The position numbers and the translations under genes were made by a program. A stretch of 64,000 nt of DNA from Thermomucor indicae-seudaticae. Taxonomy: Eukaryota > Mucoromycota > Mucoromycetes > Mucorales > Lichtheimiaceae. Under the pieces are notes generated by a model that did no database searches, had not been told where the DNA came from, and worked only from the letters and a program-made list of their open reading frames with translations. The stretch covers positions 1-64,000 of the forward strand of contig JSYX01000101.1 of assembly GCA_000787465.1 (NCBI GenBank), given 5' to 3'. Every line of letters begins with the position of its first letter. Position 1 is the stretch's first letter. Shown one piece after another: positions 11,352-22,841 of the stretch.

Positions 11352-12948
11352 ATACATATATTGAACCAGTTTCGGTACCGATGCAGAGGAGGTCTTCTTG
11401 TTGGCTCAATTTGCATGTTACTGCTGCACTATCGAAACCTTCGAGGATATGCACGTTGCGTGGGGATTTCAAATCCCAGACTTGCGCTGTTTTGTCGCCT
11501 GAAACAGTAATTATTTTCGAATGGATCGGTGCAGTGGCTATGTCCCAGATAGTGTTCGTATGCTTAATGGGTGATTCAATATAAGTCGGTTCAAGTGCTG
11601 GCAGTGACCATAAGGTGATGTTCGAGTCGTACTGAGCGCTGCATACTATAAATGGCGGTATCTTTAACGGAGAACGGGCTCTGATATATGCATTTTCCGG
11701 GATCCCCAGCGCGGTAGAGTCGTCTTGCCACTCGGAATACAGTGCCATACTGGCAACTGGGCCATGTACTTCTGTGACAAACTGTTTTACTTCTGGCGAG
11801 TCTTTGAGTGACTTTTTGAGATCCCATTGATAGATAGTGCGATCGCTAGATCCAGAGATCAGCCATCCAGCTTCGTTGCTCGCGGCCATGACTTTCTCTT
11901 CTTCGGATTCCGCGTCGCTTTGTGCAAGAGGAGGGACGTAAATCAGTGAGTTGATGGTATTGACGTGTCCGTGGAGAATTTTGATACAATTTCCGGTTCG
12001 GGTATCCCAGACTCGGATTGACGCATCTACTGAGCCGCTGAACAAAATGTCCTCGTAAGCCGTTGACCGATCGCCCAACGCAAGTGCTGTCACAGGCCCC
12101 TCGTGACCCTCCAAATGGCCTATGTAGGCCAGATTAGTCAAGCTATGGACTGCAATGGTACAATCTGATGATCCGGACACCAGTATATTTCCATTGGTTG
12201 CGAGACAGGCAACATGCGACTTGTGCGGTCTTAGTGCTTGCAGGTACTGTCCGCGTCGTGCGTTCCATAAGTGTATAGTTCCTTCCACGTCTCCCGAAGC
12301 AATCAACTGGGAACCGATAATAACCATCGAAAGAATAGGTCCGAAATGGTAATGTAATGATATTTGTCTGCATCGAAAAAGCTGCCAGTTTTTGGCAGTT
12401 GTCAGAGCTCGTCGAAACAGGTCGTGATAGATAGGGGGTGATGACTCGGATGTGATTACAACCATAGTGCGAATATTATGATTTGGAGGCAAAATGCCAT
12501 GCTCCACACAATGGTCTTTCCACAATATGTTATCCGTTGCCCGTACGTTCCACAATTTTGATACTGCACATAAAATTTTGTTGCGTTGGGTTAATCCAAT
12601 TCACGATTATTTTTGTTTAATATCTTGATTACCTAAACGACACCGGCACAGTTCTTCGGCGGTCAGATATGCGAAAATCCGCTGCACGATTGGCATCGGA
12701 AGGCGAGCAATCAGATCGACTTTGCCTACTTCCTCAAGAAATTGCTGGATCTCGAAACGTTCATCGGGCGAGCATCGCCCCAGTAACCGTTTTATGCTTT
12801 GTAACGCCTGGTCTCTGCCCATGGGCGCTGGAAACATTGGTGGTGTTGCTGCGTAATTTCGTTCATGCGGTCCTGAATATTGCAGTGATGTAGGCGCAAG
12901 CGGTACTCCATTAGCCGGCATGACGACACCAGGCCACGAATGTTGCAT
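11329..12948 (-). CDS. F-box/WD40 repeat protein
   Basis: Probable substrate receptor of an SCF ubiquitin ligase. Exons 12948-12633 and 12563-11329 join to 516 aa. After a Pro-rich N-terminus and a helical SPDERFEIQQFLEEVGKVDL segment comes an F-box (IARLPMPIVQRIFAYLTAEE, then LCRCRLVSKLWNVRA). About seven WD repeats follow, with GH and WD ends such as LEGHEGPVTALAL, SVDASIRVWDTRTGN, SSDRTIYQWDLKKS and SGDKTAQVWDLKSP. The target is not predictable from sequence. The stop at 11329 is inside the 3' coding end of MCP1. Confidence 0.88.
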
Positions 12949-15900
12949 TTGAATGAGAAAAGGGGCTCGAAACAGAAAGAAGTAAAAAAAAAATTGTCGT
13001 TTTTCACAGCTCGGTTTTTACTTCCCTTACATGTTACTTGCAAACCAATCAAAAGTTCCCGACGCGTCAAAGTTAGCCGTTCCGAGGGGGGGAAAACTGC
13101 TCTTGACAAGAGGAGAAAAAATGTTTTTTTCTCAATCAGTCACATGAGAGCAAACTCTTTTTACTGTCATCAATGGAAACCCCTCTTTTGTCCATGATAG
13201 CAGCGAGACCGAGAAAAAGGTGCTGGAATCCGTACCGGCTCTCCGCAGCTTATCGGCGAGAAGCTAAAAGTTTGGTCATCCAAAGCCGCCAACCGCGGAG
13301 GGTAGGCCGTTTTATCACGAGGTGAATAGCCTGCGGGTCCCTGAAGAGACTGTAACGATATTTCCTTCCTCTTCGGCCGCAGGCGTTTTCGCTAAGCAAT
13401 GTTCAATAAATCACGTGACTCAGCATTATAGTCGGCTCTGCACTGTTTGTTGTATTGTATATATCATTTCCTTTCCGCACAATTGAACTTACTGCTTTTT
13501 CTAATTTGGTATACACTGAAAGTGTGCAACGTGTAATAAGATGAGCTTTTGTCGTGACTTGGACTGGCGATCAGCTCAAAGCATACTGCAGTGGGCTCTG
13601 TATGATAGACAGCATGAAAAACAGGGATATATCATCTATCATGCCGCGGCAAGTATTGTATATATTCCAAAACTGGGTTTCTTTTTCATCATATTTACTA
13701 AACAAACATATTTAACGGGCAATGGTTCTGCGAGCCACTAATATGTCTGTTGTTGTCTTCTAATCAAGAACCTTTACGCCTGAGACAGAACATGCTATAA
13801 TAGGTGCGCCTAACATGCAATGTTTCGCTGAATTAAGGGTTTGGAGCAACGTTTACATCATTTTCATGACTCAATACTCCTTTTGTGTAGGCGCGATATA
13901 TGGAAAGTCTTTGAGGATACCTGCAACCGATAAGTAACCCATGACAACGGTCATATGGCCTGCTTTGAGTGTAAACAATGTCACGGGCAGTTGTATGTAC
14001 GGACCTCGAGTGGTTCGGGAAGACTACACAGAAACTTGGCTGTTCCTCAGAAACTTTGATAGACATCACCATTTTCAAATCGCTGTGTCTTCGCAGGAAA
14101 GAGGTAAACGAAGCATGATACCACACGTCTCTGGAGCTCTGATACACCACCGTGCCTATATACTGCCCTAAAGTAAAGTCAGATTATACTCGCCCTGTGT
14201 TGTCCCTGCAGATTCATATGGCATCCGTCAATTCAAAATACCTTCCGATCTTATCAACTATGAAACTAGCCTGCAAAGCCTTGAAAGAATTCAAAACCTG
14301 AAGCCAAAGCTATAAATTCTTTGCCACAGACAGTTGAGAGAGTTTTTTATATTTCTGATGTTCAAAAAAAAGACCTGCCAAGCCTTTATACTTCATGAGT
14401 ACGTACTTTTTCTTGGGCTCGAAACTGGTCCGGAACGCCCCAGGGTCCGCCCCAGCTGGACATGGGACGGACCATCGTCCTCAGATTATTGGTCCTGTGG
14501 GTCCCACGCGGGGCCGTCAGCGCAATCCAGATTAGCACACCGCATTCTGAGCCCTATTTTCGCCAGCCTGATTGGCACTCGATTGATTTCAGTCATTTCT
14601 ATATGGTGTAAGGGCAAAGAAATTATACTGGCCGCCATGGAAAGTTAGCCAGATCGAAAGGAGAATGACCGTAACACTCTGTTAAAGGTGACGATCGTTT
14701 GCAACTTTATTAAGGTTAGTACATATTGTGGCGCTCATAAAGTCTATGGCCACCGCTACATCCAGTCTTTGCGGGGCAACAGTGATTTGCTAGAACGTCT
14801 CCACTTGGTGGTTAAACTATATCAGTCGACTCAAAATGAAAAGCTCAATAAGACCAGGTGGTGCAGTTTTTCAGGTAAACTTACTTGCTAAGAATAAACG
14901 TTTCATATATGCACTTTGTGTAAAACAGCTCTTTAAATTTGTGATGTGTGGGCTTTTAGAAGGATGCTATAAAGTGCCTGTCCCATTGAACAACCAAAAT
15001 TATGCTACTAGTCCATGCAGCGGTAGGAAAGGTTCGATATCCGCACCAAAAGTGCATCAGCGACTACTGAGAACTCCGTACAGTTGTCAGTGAGTAGTAA
15101 AGTTTGGTTATGCAGTGAGTTAAAGTGGAAATAGAATTGTTTATGTAATTCATGCTTTCATAGGCTGGATATCGGTCCATCTTGTTGCTTTCGTCTGAGC
15201 ATCACACCGGTTACTTTCTATCTAACTTCCCTTTTCCAACAAAATCTCTCAATCGACTTGACAATTTATCTTTCAGGAGACTACTGCCTTTACCTTTGTG
15301 CAGCATGACAACAAATTGCTTAGCCAATAAAAAGATGGCCAATGTGTCAAGGAGACCACGGTGCATTAAGACGCTTTGAAACTCAGATAGCCATAAGCGA
15401 CATGCATGAAACATGCAAATGGGAGTCTATCCCGCAGTATCAAAGCCCGTGAAAGGATAATCTAATTTCAGTTATGTCAAATTAGTTTTTAATAGGCGTT
15501 TCATGCCTTATCGATATCATAGATAGACACTGTTTCACCTTTCTCCTTTTCGTCCTCTTTCGAAAAGAATTTAACGTTATGAACGACTTTTCTCGATGTG
15601 ACGAGCAGCACAGCATAAATCAGATGTAAAGTCAGAATTGCCAGCAATTTGTTTTCTGTGCTTGAAGGCTTACAAGTGGTCTGCGCAGCCGCCCGTCAAT
15701 TCAGGTAAGTTACTCTGAAGCGCTATAGAAAAACTGTGTAATGTAATGCTCCGGTGCTATATAGTGTCTCCTTCTTCACATCGTAGGTGAATATGGTCGA
15801 ACTTTGGCGATAAGCCCTACTAAAACCCAATCTGACATCCAGCCGAAACCTACAGTACGTCCTTTGGATGAAGCAAAAAAGACATAAGGCATCCGGCATT

Positions 15901-17079
15901 GCTACTGAGTTTGCCGCGGAAAGAGGATATGTTGGTCCTTGAGACAAAGTATATGTTAACGGAAGATATTTGGATACTATAATTCAAACTTCGTAAACCC
16001 AACTAGGCAAGTTACACATGTCGGATGCAACACCGTGTTCTTCGGCGTGCGCCAAAAGGCGAAAGATGACTCTGGTATCCGTTATTTTTGAAGCATCTTC
16101 GTGCAGTAATGGGATCATACAAATAACCCCCCTGAGCCAAGGTACAGGTACTGTCGACTCTACTATTTAACGATGTGGCGATTGGATTAGGCGGTATATA
16201 AAAAGCGTTGAGTTTGGGAGAAATTGCTCACATTGATGTTTAACTGGTAGAGGCAAACTATTCGCTCATCGACTACGGCGAAAAAGGGCGGATTTAACGG
16301 TGGATTTTGCCGAAAACTCTGTACGACGTGAGGTCTATACTGCTGCAAGCCCGTAAGTTGTGGAATCTGTAGGGCGGATTTCTGAGCGATTTGGTGAAAT
16401 CCGCCCTCCTGCCCGCCCTCCCTCCCAGACGCTCTCTGGCCCGCCCAATTTTCGCCGTGGTGATCAGGAAGAGGCAAGGGGTCTGGATAAGAACAATATC
16501 TAGTGGTCTTATTTTCCCGTGTTAAGATAAGTGTGCACGAAACAAGGACATACAGAAATCAATGAAATGTGAAAATTTCAATACCTTGTTCTCCAAACAA
16601 AGCTACAGAAGCATATGCATTGATCTTCTGAGTGTACGAAGTTACTGTAGTCAAACAGTTCACTATGAGTTATGCTTGATATTACAAGATGGCGCAGTTA
16701 CTGGTGAATCAATGGCATCTAGATATATATATGACGTGCACTATTTAATTTCGTGTGTATGCACTATGCTGTAGCGAATAACTTCCCATCGGTCTTTCGG
16801 GTTCTTCGGTACAGACAGCCCATTTTCTGTCCTGCTTTGTATTTTAACCAATCGGCTATATCTCGTCTGTACTATATTAGAGGAATCTCATTGGTTAAGA
16901 AGTATAATAAGCACTGGATTTCAGAGCTTCGATTGGTCGAGAGTGCCACTGACACGGCCAGAGGCCCAAAGAAGCGTATGAATCGGAGTTGGATACACCC
17001 AGACATCTTTAACGAGCCCTACATCCACCACCCTCCCATCCATCCATCCATCTGTTTAACCTGCCGTTAATCAAGAGCT
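12949..17079. other. Gene-poor 4.1 kb, no confident gene
   Basis: Short frames only. One 76-codon plus frame at 13941-14171 and one minus frame at 16187-16477 have no recognisable domain; the latter lies in an inverted-repeat element. GC-rich text with repeated GGTCC/GGACC words lies at 14420-14520. The far end holds the RPL15 promoter. Confidence 0.5.
16271..16462. repeat. MITE-like inverted-repeat element, CACTRCGGCG family
   Basis: The left end GACTACGGCGAAAAAGGGCG mirrors the right end, whose complement reads CACCACGGCGAAAATTGGGC. The flanks repeat ATC on both sides, a possible 3-bp target duplication. Inside, GGGCGGATTT and AATCCGCCC recur in opposite orientation. It resembles the element at 27457-27653. 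Confidence 0.45.
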
Positions 17080-17971
17080 ATGGGAGGTAAGTCATCTAAC
17101 ACGGATGCGCAGTAAACGAACTTGATCTTGAACAAAGTGTAGCATATAAATATCTTGAGGAACTTTACAGAAAGAAGCAATCGGATGTGCTCCGATTTTT
17201 GCTTCGTGTGAGATGCTGGGAATACAGGTACTTGAATCCTTGAGATTCGCATTTATCTTTTAGGCTTGATTAAACCCACGCATGGGGGATTGCCATTTTT
17301 CTGGTTCCCCTCGGGTTTTTTCATCCAATGAACCCTAATGTACGTTTTCCTGAGCACTCACACAAACCTGCGCGCATGAAAAACTACTAGACAACTCAAT
17401 GTGATTCATCGCGCGTCCCGCCCATCTCGACCTGATAAGGCGCGTCGTCTGGGCTACAAGGTAAAATCATCTCTAATGTTGTTCCGAAATGTTTCGTTTT
17501 TATTGACGAGACAAATAGGCCAAGCAAGGGTATGTCATTTACCGTATCCGAGTGCGCCGTGGTGGTCGTAAGCGACCTGTGCCCAAGGGTGCCACTTACG
17601 GCAAGCCCGTCAACGAAGGTGTCAATCAACTGAAATACCAACGCTCCCTTCGGTCGACGGCAGAGGAACGTGTGGGTCGACGCTGCCCTAACCTCCGTGT
17701 GTTGAACTCTTATTGGGTCAACCAAGATGCCACTTACAAGTACTTTGAAGTCATTCTTGTTGATCCTCAGCATAAGGCCATCCGCCGTGACCCTCGCATC
17801 AACTGGATTTGTAATCCTGTTCACAAGCGCCGCGAAGCTCGTGGTCTGACATCTATTGGCAAGAAGAGCCGTGGTAAAGCCAAGGGACACTTGTACAACA
17901 AGACAAGAGGTGCAGGTCGTCGTTCGAACTGGAAACGACGCGATACATTGTCTCTTCGCCGCTACCGCTAA
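17080..17971 (+). CDS. RPL15: 60S ribosomal protein L15 (eL15)
   Basis: Structural protein of the large ribosomal subunit. Exons 17080-17086, 17143-17227, 17391-17460 and 17519-17971 give 204 aa, exactly the family length. Exon 1 is only 7 bases (ATG GGA G). The N-terminus [20 protein letters not shown] and the blocks [35 protein letters not shown] and the end [11 protein letters not shown] are conserved throughout eukaryotes. Intron 2 is 163 bases, long for this window; ribosomal-protein introns can host snoRNAs but I see no clear C/D or H/ACA boxes. A 197-codon antisense frame across the gene is a shadow. Confidence 0.98.
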
Positions 17972-18034
17972 AAAAGAAAAACGGCTCATTTCATGTAATA
18001 AAGAACGGAAAGGGGTTTACAGAGAAAAAAAAAC

Positions 18035-18371
18035 TCAGTTGTGTTGTTTAATGATGGCGTCTCGTTGTTCCAAGGCACGCAAGAGTATTTGGATACGGTA
18101 TTCAGCCTTTGCGTTGGCTGTCTCGAGTTCTTTGACTCTCTGACGGAGTTCGTCGAGTTCTTGAGCGTTGGCTGGCTGCTGTTGCTGTTCTTGGTCTTTT
18201 TCAGCGGGATGAATGGCTGTGTGTGTGCGTGCGTTCAGTGGCGAATTCTCCTTGTATTCTAACGAAAGTGTTAATCTTACTGGCGACGATCCGTTTTAAC
18301 TCGTCGATCTGAGCCTGCATAGCCTTGATGGTGACATCCATCGGGATTTCGTCCATTGAAATGTCCGACAT
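18035..18371 (-). CDS. Small coiled-coil protein, uncharacterised
   Basis: Exons 18371-18281 and 18216-18035 join in phase to 90 aa. The protein starts MSDISMDEIPMDVTIKAMQA, has a Gln-rich joint, and ends in a heptad helix, LDELRQRVKELETANAKAEY then RIQILLRALEQRDAIIKQHN. There is no signal peptide or membrane segment. The stop is 64 bp from the RPL15 stop, convergent. I recognise no named family; the YRIQILLRALE pattern is probably the diagnostic part. A dimeric accessory factor is a guess. Confidence 0.65.
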
Positions 18372-18844
18372 GAGAGAACAAAAAGGAAAATGGGAAGAAA
18401 GGGAACGATGGAGTGAAGAAGGCGAAAAATTCAGGTTAGCGGCGATCGAATTGTCGGTCCTGTTCTATCAATGTTGCATGGAAAAGTGATCGAGCTTCGT
18501 AACTAATGATGGATGAATGATATATAAAAGACATTGTCATCATAGAGTAGACTTTCTGAGAATAAAACACGGTGCTTTCAATGAACAAGAACACCCAGTA
18601 AACATGACAACTGAGAATTTTGCGACCACAGTGTACAAACATCGGTGAAGTGAAATATCGACATTTTTAATGATCCGAGCAGCAAATCAAAAAGGAGGTG
18701 TGTGGGAAACAATGAAGGTTGATGATGATAATGACGGAATCCTGATGCGGACTTTTTTCCTGGGCGATCACGAGTATTTAAAAGAGATGATACAAGAAGG
18801 GATGCGCGTTGTGTTTCAGTCATCACGGCAAAGAAAAAGGAAGC
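18372..18844. other. Divergent upstream region, no gene
   Basis: It lies between the small coiled-coil gene and the gene starting at 18845. A plus frame open from 18670 could hold an alternative 5' exon but shows no conserved text. Confidence 0.4.
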
Positions 18845-19741
18845 ATGACAACAACGCCTGTCTCCAGAATGCTATATCCCAAACCTTGGGAGCTGGCTGT
18901 ATGGGCCAATCAGCATCGCTACCCAGTGCACGAACGCGTACCTCTCCTGACAAGTTCCGAAATATTGCTGGACGAAACGTACCTGAACCTACAAGAACTG
19001 GAAACCCACGGATCAATCATCAAGGATGTCTCCAGACTGAATCAAGTCAATACAGCTTCTTTTATCGAGAAATTGTTACCGAAAGATCATGATAGCAAGG
19101 GGCCGCCTGTCACCGCCAATCTGATCGTTTCGCTGGGCCCACCCGCAGACAGCCAAGCGTGTGTCCCAAGTGCACAACTAGCCTACAACACAGAGAATCC
19201 TATCCCACGCGCCGGCGTTCGACGCATAGTACGGCGTTGCCGAATCAAACCAGACGTGCCCTCGCTTGTCAAGAAAACCCTGAGACTGAACGAGCTTGTT
19301 GTGCGTCACGAGTCTTGGATCGACACTCGAAAACGCCAGCTGATCATCGTGTCCATCAACGAGACATGGTCAGGCACAGCGACTATCGGCGACGTTACCG
19401 TGTATCGTGCCCTGGATGATCCTAAGCCTTTTCGCGGCAAGATCCCAGTGGTGACGCTACAAAACAGATCCAGTGCAGACAAGACACTCTCTGATTTGAA
19501 ACTGGTTTCGGAAACCGCTTGCTTGTTCTTACAATATGCGTTTTTCCAAGTCAATCCCCAGTTCAAGATTCCGTTTCGGTCATCGATTGAAAGTAGTATT
19601 TTAAAGTGCTACTCTAAGAACACCCAGGAAGGCAGACAGATCGATATGGAGTTTATGCAGCATGCAGTGCAAACAGGGTTGCACAAGCAATTGATGTGTA
19701 CGTCTTCTCAAGAACAAGTGGATGAGGCAAAAGCGTTGTAA
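18845..19741 (+). CDS. Uncharacterised 298-aa protein, possible SRPBCC/PRELI-like fold
   Basis: Single exon from Met 18845 (MTTTPVSRMLYPKPWELAVW); the frame is open slightly further upstream without another ATG. No signal peptide or membrane span. The second half has alternating strands (NELVVRHESWIDTRKRQLII, then VSINETWSGTATIGDVTVYR) followed by helices, an arrangement that weakly recalls PRELI/START-like lipid-binding proteins. I see no diagnostic motif, so the function is open. The downstream neighbour is the convergent DUF4112 gene. Confidence 0.6.
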   Translation: MTTTPVSRMLYPKPWELAVWANQHRYPVHERVPLLTSSEILLDETYLNLQELETHGSIIKDVSRLNQVNTASFIEKLLPKDHDSKGPPVTANLIVSLGPPADSQACVPSAQLAYNTENPIPRAGVRRIVRRCRIKPDVPSLVKKTLRLNELVVRHESWIDTRKRQLIIVSINETWSGTATIGDVTVYRALDDPKPFRGKIPVVTLQNRSSADKTLSDLKLVSETACLFLQYAFFQVNPQFKIPFRSSIESSILKCYSKNTQEGRQIDMEFMQHAVQTGLHKQLMCTSSQEQVDEAKAL

Positions 19742-20086
19742 AAAGGATCCGGACGAACTCATTAGGTGGCGAGAACAACGCCATACCAAAGATGTACGCG
19801 GCATTCATCATGTGTGGACTGTGATACCAAAAAAACTCTATCAATAAACAGTATATCCTACTTCTCCTCATTTTATTATTCCATAGACTGTATTGACAGA
19901 AAGATAATAAGAATATTATGCATAACGCAAGGACAGTTTGCTCAAGCATAAGCAACCCGATTGCTGGTATATACAGGTATTATACCGTCTGGTGGGTCTG
20001 TGTAACATGAGGTCAATATACTGAACAATGCATCATTTGATAATCTGTAGTATCCATTCAACATATACACGAAGTGGGGGGATATG
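19742..20086. other. Convergent intergenic region
   Basis: It carries an AATAAA-like word near 19843 and AT-rich text. No gene seen. Confidence 0.5.
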
Positions 20087-20862
20087 CTAACGACGTTGGG
20101 ATCTCGAATGAGCAGAAGAAGAGGATGCGTGATCAGCAGCTACGACGGTTGGTGACGCGGACGAAGAACTCTGAACAGCAAGATTCGGTTGTGGTGGCGG
20201 CGCATTTAATAATGCTTCTTGATGCCGTTCTTGCATCCTTTTGTTCAAGTGATTTTCCAACAAGACAGCGTTTCGAATATTGCATTTGTACATGATATCC
20301 AACAAGTCTCCAATGATAGGTACCAGACCAATCTATCATATATTACAAGGGTCAATGAGTCAGCATATCAAATTCTTACCTGCCAAGTAAATGAATAAGG
20401 ACTTACCGCAAAATCAATAACTATGTTGACCATCATCTGTCCCAATATTTCCCCTGGTAAATCAAGGCGTGCTGCTATTCTGACAATGTAGAGCGCCAAT
20501 ATAACCCCTGCAAAATCGCCAATGAAGGGGACCAAACCTACCCATACGTTGGAGAGTTAATAAAAGGAAGATACGCGCTCTTCCTATAGATAAATACCTA
20601 TGATAGGGTCAAGACCGACTTGACAGCAACAACAAGTGAATCCTTTATCGAGAATATGCGCTCGTCGTTTGACTTTTTTCAGAATACGGCGTTCTTCTGG
20701 TGTCAAGAGAGCATATGGATCGGGTTTCTTTTGCCAAAACCATCGTCGTTCTGTTGTTGATTGAATGCCTTCGGCTGATTCCAATTCTGAGCCAGGTGGT
20801 TTGGGTTTGTAAGGTTGCAATGCGCGATTTAAACCGTACTTGAATAATGTTTCCTTGTTCAT
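20087..20862 (-). CDS. DUF4112 membrane protein
   Basis: Exons 20862-20598, 20537-20407 and 20332-20087 join in phase to 213 aa. The DUF4112 core is clear: GLDPIIG, GLVPFIGDFAGVILALYIVR, then IGLVPIIGDLLDIMYKCNIR with the two repeated G-L-x-P-x-I-G-D turns, and RNAVLLENHL. Two hydrophobic hairpin-like segments suggest membrane association. The N-terminus is basic with WFWQKKPDPYALLTPEERR; the C-terminus is Ser/Ala-rich and disordered. The biochemical role of the family is unknown to me. Confidence 0.88.
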
Positions 20863-21617
20863 TTTTGATGACTGACAGACAAAGAAGAAAAGAAGCTATA
20901 TATATATGCAGCTGTAAAAGGCCGCCATTGATCGCCAAGATTTTCGGTGTTGACCCGAATTCGGGATACAAAGAGCTTCTTCTATGGTTACGAAGATACT
21001 TTTCGGTATTCATATCCGAGGTCTTACGCAGATCGCCTTCCTTTATTTTTAGTAAAGCATTAGATTTTTCGTGCTCATCCGCGGTTAAACAGCGCGTCTT
21101 CTTGCGCTCAAGCTAGTTAGGTATGTGCCAAGCGTAAGACTCCATTTAGGATGGATGCTTGTCAAATTGCGAGCTATCACTATCATTCGAAATGCTGCTC
21201 CGTATACTTGAAGAACGCGAAGGGTACATAGTGCATTACTGGTCATGATTAGAGTATTGAGAGGGCACGCGGAGAAAAATGTTAATTGTTGTTATAAGTG
21301 GTAACCTTTTCGCTTGACCTTAATGCAGAAAGGGTTTCCGAATCCGCATAGGCACCAATAGTAACCCAATATCGCGTTCCTGATGTTGCTTTTGATACCG
21401 GGAATACCGATGTATGTGCTTGAGCAGCCACCGCCTTGATATCACGACTGCTTCTGGGGATCTTGCTTACAACTAACTACGACATGAATCTTATCTTATT
21501 GAGGCCATGTTCAGATCCAAGAAACGCACTATTTTCCTTTTCGGTGAAACCAGTTTTGGTAACCTTTCCAGGTGCTTTCTCCCGTCCCTTAGGCTACAAG
21601 CTTAACTGTTGCACCCA
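20863..21617. other. Divergent upstream region of DUF4112 and FKBP genes
   Basis: A (TA) run at 20898-20907 lies about 40 bp upstream of the DUF4112 start. No other gene seen. Confidence 0.45.
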
Positions 21618-22497
21618 ATGTCGCTTAAATCCATGCTTTTCATAATTTGCGCATTTTTACTGGTCTTGGCATATGCGGAAGAAGAGCAGCAGCCGACAAC
21701 ATTACGAGGAGGTAAATGCTGTTTTCGCGCCACCCTAATGGAGACTGAGGTATTCCCATGCAGGCATTTTAAGGCCATCCGAGAATTGCAAAATCAAAGT
21801 AGGCAAGAATGCGTTTGTCAAGTTGCATTATGTTGCCAGGGCTTGGGGTAGTTCAGAACCTTTTCAGAACACATATGGTGGAGAACCTCTGAGTTACCAG
21901 ATAGGTAGGTTGGATCTGTTATCTCTTATGCATTCTAGTTTCTAAAGGTTCGATATATAGGCCGGGACAAAATAATGGAAGGTAAGGGAACGTATACATT
22001 ATGAGACATGCACGATTTGGGGGCTCCATGATTTGCGACGTTGTTTAGGGCTTGAGAAGGGTATTACGGGAATGTGCCCTCAGGAAATACGCCGCATCTT
22101 GATACCAGCACACATGGCCTTTGGTGAAATTGGCGTGCCCGGCAGTGTTCCTCGTAAGTAGGGTTATGTATGCTTGCCAAAGCGGTAAGAAGGGGAGATA
22201 TTTACTTTCTGTCACAGCCAATACTGCGGTGATTTACGATGTCGAGATACTCGAAGTTCAAACTGCTTTGACGTATGAAGAGGGAAACTATGAAAAGAAA
22301 GATTGACAATGCGATTGATTGATTCCCTCATTAGGAGCCCATGGTTCTGGACTGGTTTGGCAGGTATCGCTGTGGCATATGTTTACTTTGATCGTATGGC
22401 CAAAGCCGAAGACGCGGCGAAGGCTGCACGGTATTTGGAAAAGAAAGAAAAGGAACAGAATGCAGCAAAGGAGGATCAGCAGGCTGGCTCCGATTGA
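21618..22497 (+). CDS. Secretory-pathway FKBP-type prolyl isomerase with C-terminal membrane anchor
   Basis: Six exons fit: 21618-21711, 21764-21904, 21961-21981, 22049-22153, 22218-22272 and 22335-22497, giving 192 aa. The N-terminus MSLKSMLFIICAFLLVLAYA is a signal peptide. The FKBP domain follows: LRPSENCKIKVGKNAFVKLH, then GRDKIMEGLEKGITGMCPQE and ILIPAHMAFGEIGVPGSVPP, ending IYDVEILEVQ. It has an unusual SSEPFQNTYGG in place of the common GTVFDSS loop. The last exon adds SPWFWTGLAGIAVAYVYFDR, one transmembrane span, then a charged tail. If the last intron (22273-22334) is kept, the frame stops at 22304-22306 and gives a soluble 149-aa form. Exon 3 is only 21 bases. Confidence 0.85.
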
Positions 22498-22841
22498 CTT
22501 GTAAAATGATGTGTTTTTACCTATCCTACCTTTAAAAATATATATACCGAAAGACCTTTTCACGCTTTGCCTTAAAGTGATTCTGTTATATCATTTATGG
22601 ACAAATGTTCAGGGTCAGCCGTGTGAGGAATCGTCTCACTTGTTGAGTGTTTGGATATGGTCCTAATGTCTGGACACAACCGGCATCCATGATCCTGCGC
22701 AGATTCCTCTCACACTGGCCACTTGTCAAGATTTTCATGCCACGACAAAACCATCTCAAGCAAATGTATTCAAAGGATGCTTTTAAATTGATACGTCGAA
22801 GCAGCTAAATACCAAATTTGAAAAGCAGAAAAGTATGCACT
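22498..22841. other. Convergent intergenic region
   Basis: 3' regions of the FKBP gene and the anchor-A gene. No gene seen. Confidence 0.5.

Noticed and set aside
15000..15070. tRNA-like T-loop word GGTTCGATATCC
   Set aside because: No matching acceptor stem, D-loop or anticodon arm around it.
17228..17390. snoRNA in RPL15 intron 2
   Set aside because: The intron is long enough, but no paired C and D boxes or H/ACA hairpins could be seen.
17396..17989. 197-codon minus frame across RPL15
   Set aside because: It is a shadow of the strongly conserved ribosomal protein exons on the plus strand.
22303..22497. Separate small membrane-protein gene right after the FKBP stop
   Set aside because: An in-phase intron joins it to the FKBP domain, and a two-base gap between eukaryotic genes is implausible.
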